Of a stretch of 64,000 bases of DNA, positions 30,281-42,844 are shown one piece after another (positions within the stretch are counted from its first letter, which is position 1; each line of letters opens with the position of its first letter). A model generated the notes under the pieces. The model made no database searches and was not told the origin of the DNA. It saw only the letters and a program-made list of their open reading frames with translations. A program made the position numbers and the translations under genes. The stretch is from positions 2,170,001-2,234,000 of the forward strand of contig NZ_LT960611.1 in the NCBI RefSeq assembly GCF_900233005.1. The letters run 5' to 3'. Source of the DNA: Vibrio tapetis subsp. tapetis. GTDB lineage: Bacteria; Pseudomonadota; Gammaproteobacteria; Enterobacterales; Vibrionaceae.

Positions 30281-30342
30281 TCGTCAACGCCCCTCACACC
30301 GTTAAGAACCGAGAGTAAACTGCCTCACCGCCATACTGATAA

Positions 30343-30367
30343 AAGAAGCGCACGGATACGCGCTCTT
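30343..30367. terminator. Terminator between SDR and topB
   Basis: AAGAAGCGC-ACGGATAC-GCGCTCTT with a small bulge, flanked by A/T runs. It overlaps the topB stop codon and can act in both directions. Confidence 0.6.
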
Positions 30368-32330
30368 ACTTTTTGTTAGATGAACCTCTAGTTTTCGCCG
30401 CTCCCTTTTTGGCTCCTGTCGCTCTTCGTTTTTTATAAGCCGGACGTTCAACTTTTGGCAAATGACGCAAAGATTCCGGAACTGGCCCCGTTTTTACTTG
30501 AGTCATTAATCCGTCAATTTTATCTTCTAATGCTTGCATGAAAGGTTGGTAAGCTTGATTCTTTTCTGCCATCCCCTGCAACTGATGCTCCCAATGTGCG
30601 GTCATGTCTGGAAAAGTGGAATCATTGGGTAACGCGTGTATTAATCCTCTTCCAGCCACAGAACTGTGGATAGCTTTACCCTGTCTCGTAAGCAATTGTC
30701 GCTTAAATAGCGTATCTAAAATACCGGCACGAGTGGCTTCTGTCCCGAGGCCATCAGTATCTCTCAGTATTTTTTTAAGCTCTTTATCTTCAACAAAACG
30801 AGCTATGCCTGTCATCGCTTGTAATAGGGTAGCTTCCGTAAAGTACTTTGGTGGTTCGGTCTTTCTATCTTTGATGTCACCCTCACGGCAAGTTAGCACT
30901 TCCCCTTTATTTAACGGTGGGACGGTATCCACCCCGTCATCATCTTCAGCGGCTGCTTTGCCTAGCAAGGCTTTCCATCCAGGTGACAGCATCTGCTTAC
31001 CTTTCGCAACAAACTGACCACCAGCGATATCGAACACCAGCTTAGCTTCGGCATATACCGCCGCAGGATAGAACTGCATCAGGTATTGACGCGCTATCTG
31101 CTGATAGATTTTCATTTCATGGCCAGACAAAGCGTTGGCCGACGCCTTTTTGGGGGTTGGGATAATGGCGTGGTGGGCATCCACCTTTTTGTCATTCCAA
31201 GCTTTAGATTTAATCGACAGATCAGCCCCGTTGACCGCTTGTGCCAACTCGCTTGTATTGTTTGCAATCGCACTTGTGACCGACGCCGCCTGAGCATAAT
31301 GTTCATTGGGCAAGTATCGGCAGTCCGAACGCGGATAGGTGATGAGCTTGTGTTTCTCGTATAAAGATTGACAAGTATTGAGAACATCTTGAGCACTCAT
31401 GCCAAATCGTTTAGCTGCGTCAATTTGCAAAGAAGATAACGAATAGGGCAAAGGCGCATTTTGTTTGGTTTGCTTTTGCTCAGATTCAACCACGGTTGCC
31501 GGTTGCCCCTTAATTCGATTAGCGACATTCTCGACCAGCTTGCGGTTCAGAACTCGCCCTTCTTCATCTTGCCAAGGCGCACAGGCTTCACTTGGTATCC
31601 AACGAGCTCGAATATCAAAAGTACCATGAGTAGATTGATAAGGAATAAGAGCATGAAGTGTGAAAAAATCTCGCGGAACAAAGTTCTCTATCTCTTCATC
31701 TCGGCGAACCACTAGGCCTAAAATAGGGGTTTGTACACGCCCAACAGACAGCACACCCTGATATCCTGCCTTTTGGCCAAGCAAGGTATAAGCGCGAGTC
31801 ATATTCATCCCGTAGAGCCAATCAGCACGAGAACGAGCGAGAGCAGAAACAGAAAGAGGAATGTAATCGCGATTAGAACGCATCGTCGTCAACGCTCTTT
31901 TCACTGCAGGTAAGTTCAAGTCGCTGATCAACAGGCGTTGCATCGCGCTTTTTTTTGTTTTAGACACTTTACAATAGTCGATGACCTCATCGACCAGCAG
32001 TTGCCCTTCTCTATCAGGATCCCCTGCATGCACTATGTCACTGGCACTTTTTAGCAGCTTTCTTATCACCGTAAGTTGCTTGCTCGAGCTTTTGCGAGGA
32101 CGTAGTTGCCATTGATCTGGCACGATAGGTAAATCGCCTAAATTCCATTTTTTGTATCGGTCGTTATAAGCGTCTGGTTCGACTTGCTCTAACAAGTGAC
32201 CAATGCACCAAGTAACAATGTCGCCATTACCACAGCGGATAAAACCTTGATCATTTTTATGAGGTTTAGGTAACGCTGAAGCAATAGCACGACCAAGGCT
32301 GGGTTTTTCGGCAATAAACAGGCGTGACAT
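30366..32330 (-). CDS. topB: DNA topoisomerase III
   Basis: Type IA topoisomerase that decatenates DNA by passing strands through a transient single-strand break. 654 residues (E. coli 653). TOPRIM domain with FIAEKPSLG at the N-terminus and [13 protein letters not shown] near residue 103. [10 protein letters not shown], then the active-site Tyr in [13 protein letters not shown] near residue 330. The C-terminus is Lys/Arg-rich ([11 protein letters not shown]). Neighbouring ydjA and sppA match the E. coli neighbourhood, with selD absent. Confidence 0.96.
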   Translation of the reverse strand: MSRLFIAEKPSLGRAIASALPKPHKNDQGFIRCGNGDIVTWCIGHLLEQVEPDAYNDRYKKWNLGDLPIVPDQWQLRPRKSSSKQLTVIRKLLKSASDIVHAGDPDREGQLLVDEVIDYCKVSKTKKSAMQRLLISDLNLPAVKRALTTMRSNRDYIPLSVSALARSRADWLYGMNMTRAYTLLGQKAGYQGVLSVGRVQTPILGLVVRRDEEIENFVPRDFFTLHALIPYQSTHGTFDIRARWIPSEACAPWQDEEGRVLNRKLVENVANRIKGQPATVVESEQKQTKQNAPLPYSLSSLQIDAAKRFGMSAQDVLNTCQSLYEKHKLITYPRSDCRYLPNEHYAQAASVTSAIANNTSELAQAVNGADLSIKSKAWNDKKVDAHHAIIPTPKKASANALSGHEMKIYQQIARQYLMQFYPAAVYAEAKLVFDIAGGQFVAKGKQMLSPGWKALLGKAAAEDDDGVDTVPPLNKGEVLTCREGDIKDRKTEPPKYFTEATLLQAMTGIARFVEDKELKKILRDTDGLGTEATRAGILDTLFKRQLLTRQGKAIHSSVAGRGLIHALPNDSTFPDMTAHWEHQLQGMAEKNQAYQPFMQALEDKIDGLMTQVKTGPVPESLRHLPKVERPAYKKRRATGAKKGAAKTRGSSNKK

Positions 32331-32431
32331 GCAAGATGTTCTTTTATAGGAATAAGAGCCACATTATCCAATCTGGCTCTGGGAATGCAAGAAAAACTGG
32401 CTGTATATACAGCTACTAATTTCTATAAGTG

Positions 32432-32980
32432 CTATAGGTACTCAACAAATTTACCAAGATCGCGTTTTGGCGCACCCATCGGTTCACAACCAGGAGTCCC
32501 CAAGTGCAGGAATCCGACAATTTTGTCTTCGCCCGTTAAACCCAAGCCTTGCTCAACATGAGGATGAAACATTAACGGCCCTGAACGCCAAATACCCTGA
32601 AAACCTTGCGCTACCGCTGCCATTTGCATCGCTTGCACTGCACAGCCCGCTGACAAGTGTTGTTCAAATGCAGGGACTTTAGGGTGTTCCGATACTTTTG
32701 CCACAACAGTAATAACCATGGGTGCTCGGTGCGGCGCGTTCTGAGCTTTTCCTTGAGCGATTTCATCGCCACCCTCTGCCACTACGGCGTCGTGCAATAG
32801 TGTGCCTAACTTGGTGAGCCCCTCTCCTTGAGCAATCAAGAAACGCCACGGAGTGAGACCACCGTGATCCGGAGCTCGTAGCCCCGCTTGAATGATGTTT
32901 TCTAACGCGCTTCCCTCAGGGGCAGGCTCTGCAAGACGAGCAATCGATCGGCGATTTAGTAGCAGTTCTAACGCATCCAT
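32432..32980 (-). CDS. ydjA: Nitroreductase-family flavoprotein YdjA
   Basis: 182-residue FMN-dependent NAD(P)H nitroreductase of the small YdjA type. It begins [16 protein letters not shown] and contains [12 protein letters not shown] near residue 37 and GAPKRDLG near the end. I chose the ATG at 32978-32980 because GGAG sits eight bases before it and the start aligns with the family; longer frames upstream are not conserved. The physiological substrate is unknown. Between topB and sppA as in E. coli, but fadH has come in between. Confidence 0.9.
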   Translation of the reverse strand: MDALELLLNRRSIARLAEPAPEGSALENIIQAGLRAPDHGGLTPWRFLIAQGEGLTKLGTLLHDAVVAEGGDEIAQGKAQNAPHRAPMVITVVAKVSEHPKVPAFEQHLSAGCAVQAMQMAAVAQGFQGIWRSGPLMFHPHVEQGLGLTGEDKIVGFLHLGTPGCEPMGAPKRDLGKFVEYL

Positions 32981-33046
32981 TATAAGTACTCCATTGTTTT
33001 TCTTAACTTTAGCATAACACTCAATATTTATTGACGCGCAAAAAAT

Positions 33047-33081
33047 AAGGGTATTGAACCTTTCTAGGTTCAATACCCTTT
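33047..33081 (-). terminator. fadH intrinsic terminator
   Basis: AAGGGTATTGAACC (33047-33060) pairs with GGTTCAATACCCTT (33067-33080); on the minus strand it is followed by TATTTTTTG. Confidence 0.88.
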
Positions 33082-33124
33082 TATATCATGTAGGCACCAG
33101 TAAGAATGCGCTGGTTATTTGATA

Positions 33125-35140
<2,016 letters not shown>

Positions 35141-35156
35141 TTATTCACGTTTATAG

Positions 35157-35173
35157 TTATGGTCTGACCAGAA
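35157..35173. promoter_or_regulatory. FadR-like operator in front of fadH
   Basis: TTATGGTCTGACCAGAA centred on TGGTC-T-GACCA matches the FadR operator core TGGTNNGACCA of E. coli fad genes. It is placed to block the fadH promoter; the divergent sppA start is 129 bp away. Confidence 0.65.
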
Positions 35174-35301
35174 TATCCACTTCAACACAAAATATCAAAC
35201 ACCTGTTTACATTTCTACAACATAGATCAATCTTCTATGTTCAACCCTACAAATATGACGTAGGATTACTTCATCTTTAATAAGGCCTAAACTGGTAGAA
35301 A

Positions 35302-37152
35302 ATGAAGAAGCTATTCAAATTTATCGGCATGATTTTTAAAGGCATATGGAAAGTGATCAACTTTATCCGTGTGGCTATTTTTAATGTATTTTTTCTGATC
35401 ATTCTTGGTGGGGCGTATTTCGCCTTTACTCAAGCTGATTCTCCTCAACCAACAGTGAAAGAAGAATCTGCACTGGTTCTTAATTTATCTGGCCCTATTG
35501 TCGAGCAGCGCAGTTACATCAATCCGATGGACTCAGTCACAGGATCTCTGTTTGGAAAAGATCTTCCAAAAGAAAATGTCCTGTTTGATGTCGTTGACTC
35601 GATCCGTCACGCCGCAAAAGATGACGCTATTTCAGGGCTAGTTTTGGCATTACGTGATATGCCAGAAACAAACTTGACCAAACTTCGCTACATTGCAAAA
35701 GCCATCAATGAATTCAAAGCTTCAGGCAAGCCAATTTACGCAATCGGTGATTTTTACAACCAGAGCCAATACTACTTAGCCAGCTATGCCGACAAGGTAT
35801 ATCTTTCTCCTGATGGTGGCGTTTTACTAAAAGGCTATGGCGCCTACACGCTTTACTATAAAGAGATGCTCGATAAGCTCGACATCAACACCCATGTATT
35901 CCGTGTTGGTACTTACAAGTCGGCCATTGAGCCTTTCATTCGAAACAGCATGTCTGACGCTTCAAAAGAGTCCGCTTCTAATTGGCTAACCCAACTGTGG
36001 GATGCATACGTACATGACGTATCGATAAATCGCAATGTTGAAATGCAAACCCTAACGCCATCAGAAGATGAATTGATTGCTCAGATACGCAGTGTCAAAG
36101 GTAATGTTGCCCAACTGGCCTTGGATCTCAATCTTGTTGATGAACTTGCTACACGCCAGCAGGTACGTAAGGCATTGGTTGAAGTCTTTGGAGACAACAG
36201 CAACGATAGCTTTAAGCACATTAGCTACTACGACTATTTAGCGACCATGCAGGCTAAATCCAACGAATCTGCTAACGACATTGCCGTGATCGTAGCCAGT
36301 GGTGCCATTATGGACGGCTTCCAACCACGTGGAACCGTCGGCGGTGACACTGTTGCCTCTTTAATGCGCGATGCTCGTATTGACGACAAAGTGAAGTCTG
36401 TGGTTCTTCGAGTCGACAGCCCAGGTGGCAGTGCTTTTGCCTCAGAAGTCATTCGCAATGAAATTGTTGCGCTGCGTGAAGCGGGTAAACCAGTTGTTAT
36501 TTCGATGTCTAGCCTAGCGGCTTCCGGTGGCTACTGGATCTCGATGAGTGCAGACAAAATCATCGCACAGCCAACCACCTTAACCGGCTCCATCGGCATA
36601 TTCAGCGTGATTACGACGTTTGAAAAAGGCTTAAACAAATATGGCATTCATAATGATGGCGTTGGTACCTCACCATTCTCGGATAGCGGAATCACTCGTG
36701 GTCTCACTGCCGGCGCATCGGAAGCCATTCAGCTTGGTATTGAACATGGCTATCAACGCTTCATCGGATTGGTTAGCGACAGCCGTGCTATGTCCCTTGA
36801 GTCGGTAGATAAGGTTGCTCAAGGTCGAGTTTGGACAGGTAAAGATGCGCTCGAATTCGGTCTTATCGATCAGATAGGAGACTTTGACGATGCGATTAAC
36901 GTTGCCGCTGAACTGGCAAAACTAGACGACTATAATATCTACTGGATTGAAGAACCGTTGTCCTCAACGGAGCAAATTATCCAAGAGTTGATTAAAAACG
37001 TCAGTGTGTCGCTCGGGATGGACTTTGAAAGCTTAATTCCTGCCGCCTTGCAGCCTGTATCTAAACAATTAGTACAAGATAGTAACTTGCTAACAAGCTT
37101 TAATGATCCCCGTGGTCAATATGCATTTTGCTTAAATTGTCAGGTTGAGTGA
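35302..37152 (+). CDS. sppA: Signal peptide peptidase / protease IV
   Basis: 616-residue inner-membrane serine-lysine protease that degrades signal peptides after cleavage. N-terminal transmembrane helix at about residues 20-47, then two tandem S49 domains. The catalytic Lys lies in RVGTYKSAIEPF near residue 210 and the nucleophile Ser in MSSLAASGGYW near residue 409, giving the double-length type of E. coli SppA (618). Followed by a terminator and ansA, as in E. coli. Confidence 0.95.
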   Translation: MKKLFKFIGMIFKGIWKVINFIRVAIFNVFFLIILGGAYFAFTQADSPQPTVKEESALVLNLSGPIVEQRSYINPMDSVTGSLFGKDLPKENVLFDVVDSIRHAAKDDAISGLVLALRDMPETNLTKLRYIAKAINEFKASGKPIYAIGDFYNQSQYYLASYADKVYLSPDGGVLLKGYGAYTLYYKEMLDKLDINTHVFRVGTYKSAIEPFIRNSMSDASKESASNWLTQLWDAYVHDVSINRNVEMQTLTPSEDELIAQIRSVKGNVAQLALDLNLVDELATRQQVRKALVEVFGDNSNDSFKHISYYDYLATMQAKSNESANDIAVIVASGAIMDGFQPRGTVGGDTVASLMRDARIDDKVKSVVLRVDSPGGSAFASEVIRNEIVALREAGKPVVISMSSLAASGGYWISMSADKIIAQPTTLTGSIGIFSVITTFEKGLNKYGIHNDGVGTSPFSDSGITRGLTAGASEAIQLGIEHGYQRFIGLVSDSRAMSLESVDKVAQGRVWTGKDALEFGLIDQIGDFDDAINVAAELAKLDDYNIYWIEEPLSSTEQIIQELIKNVSVSLGMDFESLIPAALQPVSKQLVQDSNLLTSFNDPRGQYAFCLNCQVE

Positions 37153-37173
37153 CCCACAACTCAATACGAATTA

Positions 37174-37198
37174 AAATAGGCGCAATTGCGCCTATTTT
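37174..37198 (+). terminator. sppA intrinsic terminator
   Basis: AAATAGGCGCAATTGCGCCTATTTTT: a perfect palindromic stem AAATAGGCGC/GCGCCTATTT followed by T. Confidence 0.85.
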
Positions 37199-37257
37199 TG
37201 TATCTGCCTTTCTTCTATACTTCCGCCACTGTTCCCACGAATCGAATCATTAAAGTC

Positions 37258-38271
37258 ATGTCTAAAAAGCACATCTATATCGCGTACACTGGCGGCACAA
37301 TTGGTATGCAAAAATCCGATCACGGGTACGTCCCGATTGCGGGTTTTATGGAAAAGCAACTGCAACGTATGCCAGAGTTCCATCGTCCTGAAATGCCAGA
37401 TTACACGATCCATGAATATGAACCGTTGATCGACTCTTCAGACATGACCCCAATGGATTGGCAACAAATCGCCGATGACATTCGTGACAACTACGAAAAA
37501 TACGACGGCTTCGTTATTCTTCATGGTACTGACACCATGGCCTATACTGCATCTGCGTTGTCATTCATGCTAGAAAACCTAGGCAAGCCTGTCATTGTTA
37601 CGGGTTCTCAGATCCCGCTAGCTGAATTGCGCTCAGATGGCCAAGCCAACCTACTCAATGCGTTGCACATTGCCGCTAACTTCCCGATCAACGAAGTCAC
37701 CTTGTTTTTCAACAACCAACTGATCAGGGGTAACCGCAGCACTAAATCTCACGCAGATGGTTTTAATGCATTTACGTCACCCAATATCCCGGCTTTACTT
37801 GAAGCAGGGATCAATATTCAAGTAAGCAGTCACGCAACGGTTGACGAAAAGCCAGAAGGCGCATTCAAAGTACACAACATCACGCCACAACCTATCGGTG
37901 TGATTACCATGTATCCGGGAATTTCTCACGAAGTGATCCGCAATACACTGCTACAACCCGTGAACGCGATGATCTTGCTGACTTTTGGTGTAGGTAATGC
38001 CCCTCAAAACCCAGAATTGCTCGGTCACTTAAAAGAAGCCTCTGAGCGTGGTGTGATTGTTGTTAATCTCACCCAGTGCCTGGCAGGTAAAGTTAACATG
38101 GGTGGGTATGCAACAGGCTGTGCCTTAGAGGAAGCGGGTGTAATCAGTGGTTACGATATGACCCCTGAAGCCGCATTAGCAAAGCTTCATTACTTACTCA
38201 GCCAGAATTTGGGTTATGAAGAAGTGAAAGCGCAAATGCAGAAAGTGCTGCGTGGAGAAATGAGTTTGTAA
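37258..38271 (+). CDS. ansA: L-asparaginase I (cytoplasmic)
   Basis: Hydrolyses L-asparagine to aspartate and ammonia in the cytoplasm. 337 residues from the ATG at 37258 (E. coli AnsA 338); the longer frame to 37186 overlaps the sppA terminator. First catalytic Thr in YTGGTIGMQ near residue 13. Second Thr and Asp in LHGTDTMAYTASAL near residue 90, with the Lys further on in GNRSTKSHADG. Type I because there is no signal peptide. Next to sppA as in E. coli. Confidence 0.95.
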   Translation: MSKKHIYIAYTGGTIGMQKSDHGYVPIAGFMEKQLQRMPEFHRPEMPDYTIHEYEPLIDSSDMTPMDWQQIADDIRDNYEKYDGFVILHGTDTMAYTASALSFMLENLGKPVIVTGSQIPLAELRSDGQANLLNALHIAANFPINEVTLFFNNQLIRGNRSTKSHADGFNAFTSPNIPALLEAGINIQVSSHATVDEKPEGAFKVHNITPQPIGVITMYPGISHEVIRNTLLQPVNAMILLTFGVGNAPQNPELLGHLKEASERGVIVVNLTQCLAGKVNMGGYATGCALEEAGVISGYDMTPEAALAKLHYLLSQNLGYEEVKAQMQKVLRGEMSL

Positions 38272-38311
38272 TCAAGCCGACAGGCTATCGCTCTACAGGT
38301 TATAGGCAGTC

Positions 38312-38348
38312 CCTGTAACCTGTAACCTGTAACCTGTAACCTGTAACC
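38312..38348. repeat. Heptanucleotide tandem repeat (CCTGTAA x5)
   Basis: Five perfect head-to-tail copies of CCTGTAA plus CC, in the 81-bp gap between the convergent ansA and yeaC genes. Copy number may vary between strains. A related inverted stretch CTACAGGTTATAGG precedes it. Confidence 0.95.
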
Positions 38349-38352
38349 AAGC

Positions 38353-38634
38353 CTATTCTTCAATCTTCATTCTAGCGATATCATCTGCGCCATCGACGAA
38401 TTGTCTTTTCAGCTCAGACTTGGACTTAAACTCTATTTCACCGCCCGCAGCTACGCTCATGTGCTCTGGCTTATGATTGTGCTTTGACTGATACAGCATC
38501 ACCGCTTGCATACAAGAAGCACGTTGCTCTTGCGCCAGTGGTGTTCCGTCTGGCCACTTTCCGGTTTCGACCGCATAGCTCAATCGTTCGTATATCTCTG
38601 GCGTCATTGACGCAATAAGTTGCTCTACATTCAC
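38353..38634 (-). CDS. yeaC: DUF1315 protein YeaC
   Basis: 93 residues of the DUF1315 family, function unknown. N-terminal MTPEIYERLSYAVETGKWPDG and RASCMQAVMLYQ are conserved family stretches. Cytoplasmic, acidic tail. In E. coli yeaC precedes msrB-gapA-yeaD. Here a lipoprotein gene has been inserted between yeaC and msrB. Confidence 0.88.
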   Translation of the reverse strand: MNVEQLIASMTPEIYERLSYAVETGKWPDGTPLAQEQRASCMQAVMLYQSKHNHKPEHMSVAAGGEIEFKSKSELKRQFVDGADDIARMKIEE

Positions 38635-38745
38635 TTTCTGTCCTATTAATAAGTAAATGAGTTTAGATCACGAGCATATCCAGTTAGTATTTCTGGTCAA
38701 GTATATGCATTTGAATTAGAGCTTTAGATCACAAGCGGAACGCCC

Positions 38746-39561
38746 ATGACAAACAAACAGCTACTTTTAATATTCAGCTCTGCTTTTCTTCTTTCGGGCT
38801 GCCTCGAAGGCCGTAAGAATACAGACCAACTGTGCGAAGACAATGCCCCATTACGTTGTGAGAGTCTGAACATGAGAGATGGCCAGTGCCGTATTCCTAG
38901 AACAGATCTGGTTTGGCACCGTTTTGATGCATTGAGAGACAATACGGTTGAAAAACGAATTAAAGAATACAACATTTTACATGAATACCAACAGTGCCTT
39001 GAACTCGCAGCTCAAATCCAACCCATCGATCAAGGCAATTTAAAAGAACGCCGTTTCAATGCATTAATGCATACTTATGATGAACAAGAACGTGTCATCA
39101 ATGAACTTGCAATGAGCAGCGATCCCAACGCTTTTTACTTCCGCTGGATACATGGAGACGAAGATGCTAAACGTTCCTTCTTGCAGTTAGAAGGATCAGG
39201 CAAACTTCAAACCGCAGAATTACAATATGCATTAGCAACATATTACGTAAATAGAGATCGACTAAAAACATTATCACTACTTGAGAATGCATTGCGGTTA
39301 ACAAAAGAAGATGAATTGAATACGGACGTAATTAAATCTTTAGCCAGTACAAACCAAGCGCTTGGCCGATACGAGCATGCTTACATTTGGGCAATGGTAG
39401 GCAAAGAATTTAACCTACCAATTACGTCCGAACGAAATTTACAACGATTATACGCATTTGGTGATGAGAAAAGAGCGGCACTCAATGAAATAGCCGACAA
39501 TATCAGCAGTGACATTAAAGACGGCGAATATAACCCCTCGTTATTGCCACCTATCGTGTAA
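38746..39561 (+). CDS. DUF2989-family lipoprotein
   Basis: 271 residues. Signal and lipobox LLSGC put the Cys at residue 19. The rest is predicted mostly helical with tetratricopeptide-like spacing (YALATYYVNRDRLKTLSLL, then SLASTNQALGRYEHAYIWA), and a Cys-rich start (LCEDNAPLRCESLNM). It resembles the DUF2989 lipoproteins of vibrios and relatives, whose role is not known. Stands alone between yeaC and msrB. Confidence 0.75.
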   Translation: MTNKQLLLIFSSAFLLSGCLEGRKNTDQLCEDNAPLRCESLNMRDGQCRIPRTDLVWHRFDALRDNTVEKRIKEYNILHEYQQCLELAAQIQPIDQGNLKERRFNALMHTYDEQERVINELAMSSDPNAFYFRWIHGDEDAKRSFLQLEGSGKLQTAELQYALATYYVNRDRLKTLSLLENALRLTKEDELNTDVIKSLASTNQALGRYEHAYIWAMVGKEFNLPITSERNLQRLYAFGDEKRAALNEIADNISSDIKDGEYNPSLLPPIV

Positions 39562-39635
39562 GCTCGTTAACTAAACTGACAAAAAGTTGCAATAAAGTGA
39601 AAGTAAATTTCAATTACAAGGTAATTTGCTTCACT

Positions 39636-40031
39636 TTAACTTTCATTGTTGAAAACTAACGACACAGAGTTCACACAAAATCTTTCGCCTGTAGTCTTAG
39701 GCCCATCAGGGAATACGTGGCCTAAATGGCTATCGCATTGAGCACAACGAATCTCTGTTCTACTCATTCCATGAGAGTGATCGCTAATGTAGTTTATCGC
39801 TGAATCATTGATCGGCGAGTCAAAACTTGGCCAACCACAGCCAGAATCGTATTTATTACTAGAATGAAATAAAATCGAACCGCAACATACGCACTGATAG
39901 TCACCAGTTTGATGGTTATGCAACAGCTTTCCAGAAAACGGAGCTTCCGTACCAGCTTGACGACAAACCTCAAACTCTTTATTAGTCAGTGAGTTACGCC
40001 ATTCCTCTTCTGTTTTTACTACTTTTTTCAC
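39636..40031 (-). CDS. msrB: Peptide-methionine (R)-S-oxide reductase MsrB
   Basis: Repairs the R-sulfoxide of methionine in proteins with thioredoxin. 131 residues from a GTG at 40029-40031 with GAGAGG six bases upstream; an in-frame ATG at 40067 would add residues absent in relatives. Zinc-binding CxxC pairs in CVCCG and CAQC, catalytic Cys in [11 protein letters not shown] near the C-terminus, and the family stretches SGCGWPSF and [12 protein letters not shown]. Divergent from gapA, as in E. coli. Confidence 0.93.
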   Translation of the reverse strand: MKKVVKTEEEWRNSLTNKEFEVCRQAGTEAPFSGKLLHNHQTGDYQCVCCGSILFHSSNKYDSGCGWPSFDSPINDSAINYISDHSHGMSRTEIRCAQCDSHLGHVFPDGPKTTGERFCVNSVSLVFNNES

Positions 40032-40241
40032 TCTTACCTCTCTCTTTAGAAAACCATTTTTGAACATTATTTGCACGAAACCTTAAACAAACTCTTGCTT
40101 ATCAATGCGGTTGTAGCACATACTTTCAAGCCAAAATATGACGAGTCCTCCATTTTTTACTTTTTATAGTTGACTCATTCATCAATAAGATGAATGTAGA
40201 CTAAAAAGTGTAAAAAATGAACATTTGCAACGATATGTTAA

Positions 40242-41363
<1,122 letters not shown>

Positions 41364-41396
41364 GCATTAGTTAAAGACTTTCTTTGAAGAAAGATT

Positions 41397-41425
41397 AAAA
41401 AAGGCGGCCATTGTGTCGCCTTTTT
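41397..41425 (+). terminator. gapA terminator
   Basis: AAGGCG-loop-CGCCTT (41401-41406/41417-41422) with A before and T after, 33 bp past the gapA stop. Modest stem; may let some transcription into yeaD. Confidence 0.7.
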
Positions 41426-41451
41426 GTTTATCTAAAATCTAGGAATTTGAA

Positions 41452-42336
41452 ATGGACCTACACACACTTCCAGCGTTAACCGTGCTATCAGACTGCGTGA
41501 CCATTGTTGAGCACGATGGCGTAAAAATCGTTCGAGTCATTCATGAAAAAGCGACCGCTGGCATTGCCCTACATGGCGGTCACGTTGTTTCTTTCAAACC
41601 ATCAGGTCAAGATGATCTCATTTGGATGAGCGAGCAAGCTAACTTTAATGGTGTTGCTGCGTTACGTGGTGGTATCCCTGTTTGTTGGCCTTGGTTTGGT
41701 CGTATTGCGGCACCTGCTCACGGCTTTGCTCGGACAAGCGAATGGTCACTTGTTGAACATCGTGAAAGTGAAGAGGGTGTAATCGTAAGCTTAGGCTTGC
41801 AAGACAGCATAGACACTCACGCAGTTTGGCCACATAAATTTCAAGCCCGTCTAAATATAGAAATCTCTGAAGCACTTAAAGTCACGCTCGATGTTATGAA
41901 CACAGACGAGACTCCTTGGACATTCTCTGGCGCACTGCATACTTACTTAAATATTGGTGATATTAAGCAGACGATCACTCGAGGCATGGGCCCTGAGTTC
42001 ATCGACGGTTTACAGGATGCAGCGCTCTGTCAAGGTGGTGAAACACTGGCGCTCACAGATACAATTGACCGAGTTTATACTCAACCTGAATCCGTGATTT
42101 GTGTTGAGGATATGGCTTTATCTCGTAAAATTTCAGTCCAAAATGAAGGTCATAATTCTGCCGTATTGTGGAACCCGTGGGCCGAAGGCGCTCAAGGTAT
42201 GGCAGATATGCAAGATGATGGGTACCTTACCATGCTGTGTGTCGAGTCTACACTGCACGCACCATCAATAGAGGCAGGAAAAACGCTTAAGCCTGGTGAA
42301 ACTCATCAACTAACGACAGTCCTTTCTGTCGACTAA
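41452..42336 (+). CDS. yeaD: D-hexose-6-phosphate mutarotase YeaD
   Basis: Aldose-1-epimerase-like enzyme that interconverts the anomers of glucose 6-phosphate. 294 residues (E. coli 294). LRGGIPVCWPWFG near residue 74 carries conserved active-site residues. HGFARTSEW holds the family His, and SGALHTYL and DRVYTQPE follow. Second gene after gapA as in E. coli. Confidence 0.93.
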   Translation: MDLHTLPALTVLSDCVTIVEHDGVKIVRVIHEKATAGIALHGGHVVSFKPSGQDDLIWMSEQANFNGVAALRGGIPVCWPWFGRIAAPAHGFARTSEWSLVEHRESEEGVIVSLGLQDSIDTHAVWPHKFQARLNIEISEALKVTLDVMNTDETPWTFSGALHTYLNIGDIKQTITRGMGPEFIDGLQDAALCQGGETLALTDTIDRVYTQPESVICVEDMALSRKISVQNEGHNSAVLWNPWAEGAQGMADMQDDGYLTMLCVESTLHAPSIEAGKTLKPGETHQLTTVLSVD

Positions 42337-42364
42337 TGTCCTTTTAACCTCCTCTTTACACACA

Positions 42365-42398
42365 AACGTCAATGCTTCATTCAGGTCGCATTGGCGTT
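42365..42398 (+). terminator. Hairpin after yeaD
   Basis: AACGTCAATGC pairs with GCATTGGCGTT (one G-T), loop of 12. No long T-tract, so termination is uncertain. Confidence 0.5.
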
Positions 42399-42844
42399 AA
42401 TTGATAAAATACATAGCAACAATTGACCCTTCCGTGAAATTTCTTTGGTCTAAACTCTTTCCTATAGATTCGAGACTATGGCTTTTTAATACGCATTCAT
42501 CGACTGTATTTATGTCTCGTTAGCAAACGTAAACTTAATAACTTATTTATTAATAATAATCAATTAAGCTCGTTACATAAGTTTGTAGAATACAACACGC
42601 AACCTATAACGAAGGCTTATGCCATTAGTAGCACTCATTACAAAATAAAGTGAGCTCTACCAGGTAGTATCGGCGTCGATTTAAAAGGTATTTGCGAAAA
42701 TTGCAACCTACCCGAACCGACCAGCCAAAAGATTTGAGCTCCATGTGAAATGTGTTTTTGACGTAACACAACGAGCCCATTCATAAGTCAGTTTGTACTA
42801 CCAACAATACTAATAACAACTCATTATTTACAGGGTCTAAATTC
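42399..42844. other. 446-bp intergenic region before the chemoreceptor gene
   Basis: No gene or named RNA seen; AT-rich. It must hold the chemoreceptor promoter, but I cannot place a convincing sigma-28 or sigma-54 site by eye. Confidence 0.4.

Noticed and set aside
36234..36458. Minus-strand frame inside sppA
   Set aside because: Shadow of the sppA frame; like many antisense frames in this window it has no own ribosome site or conserved features.
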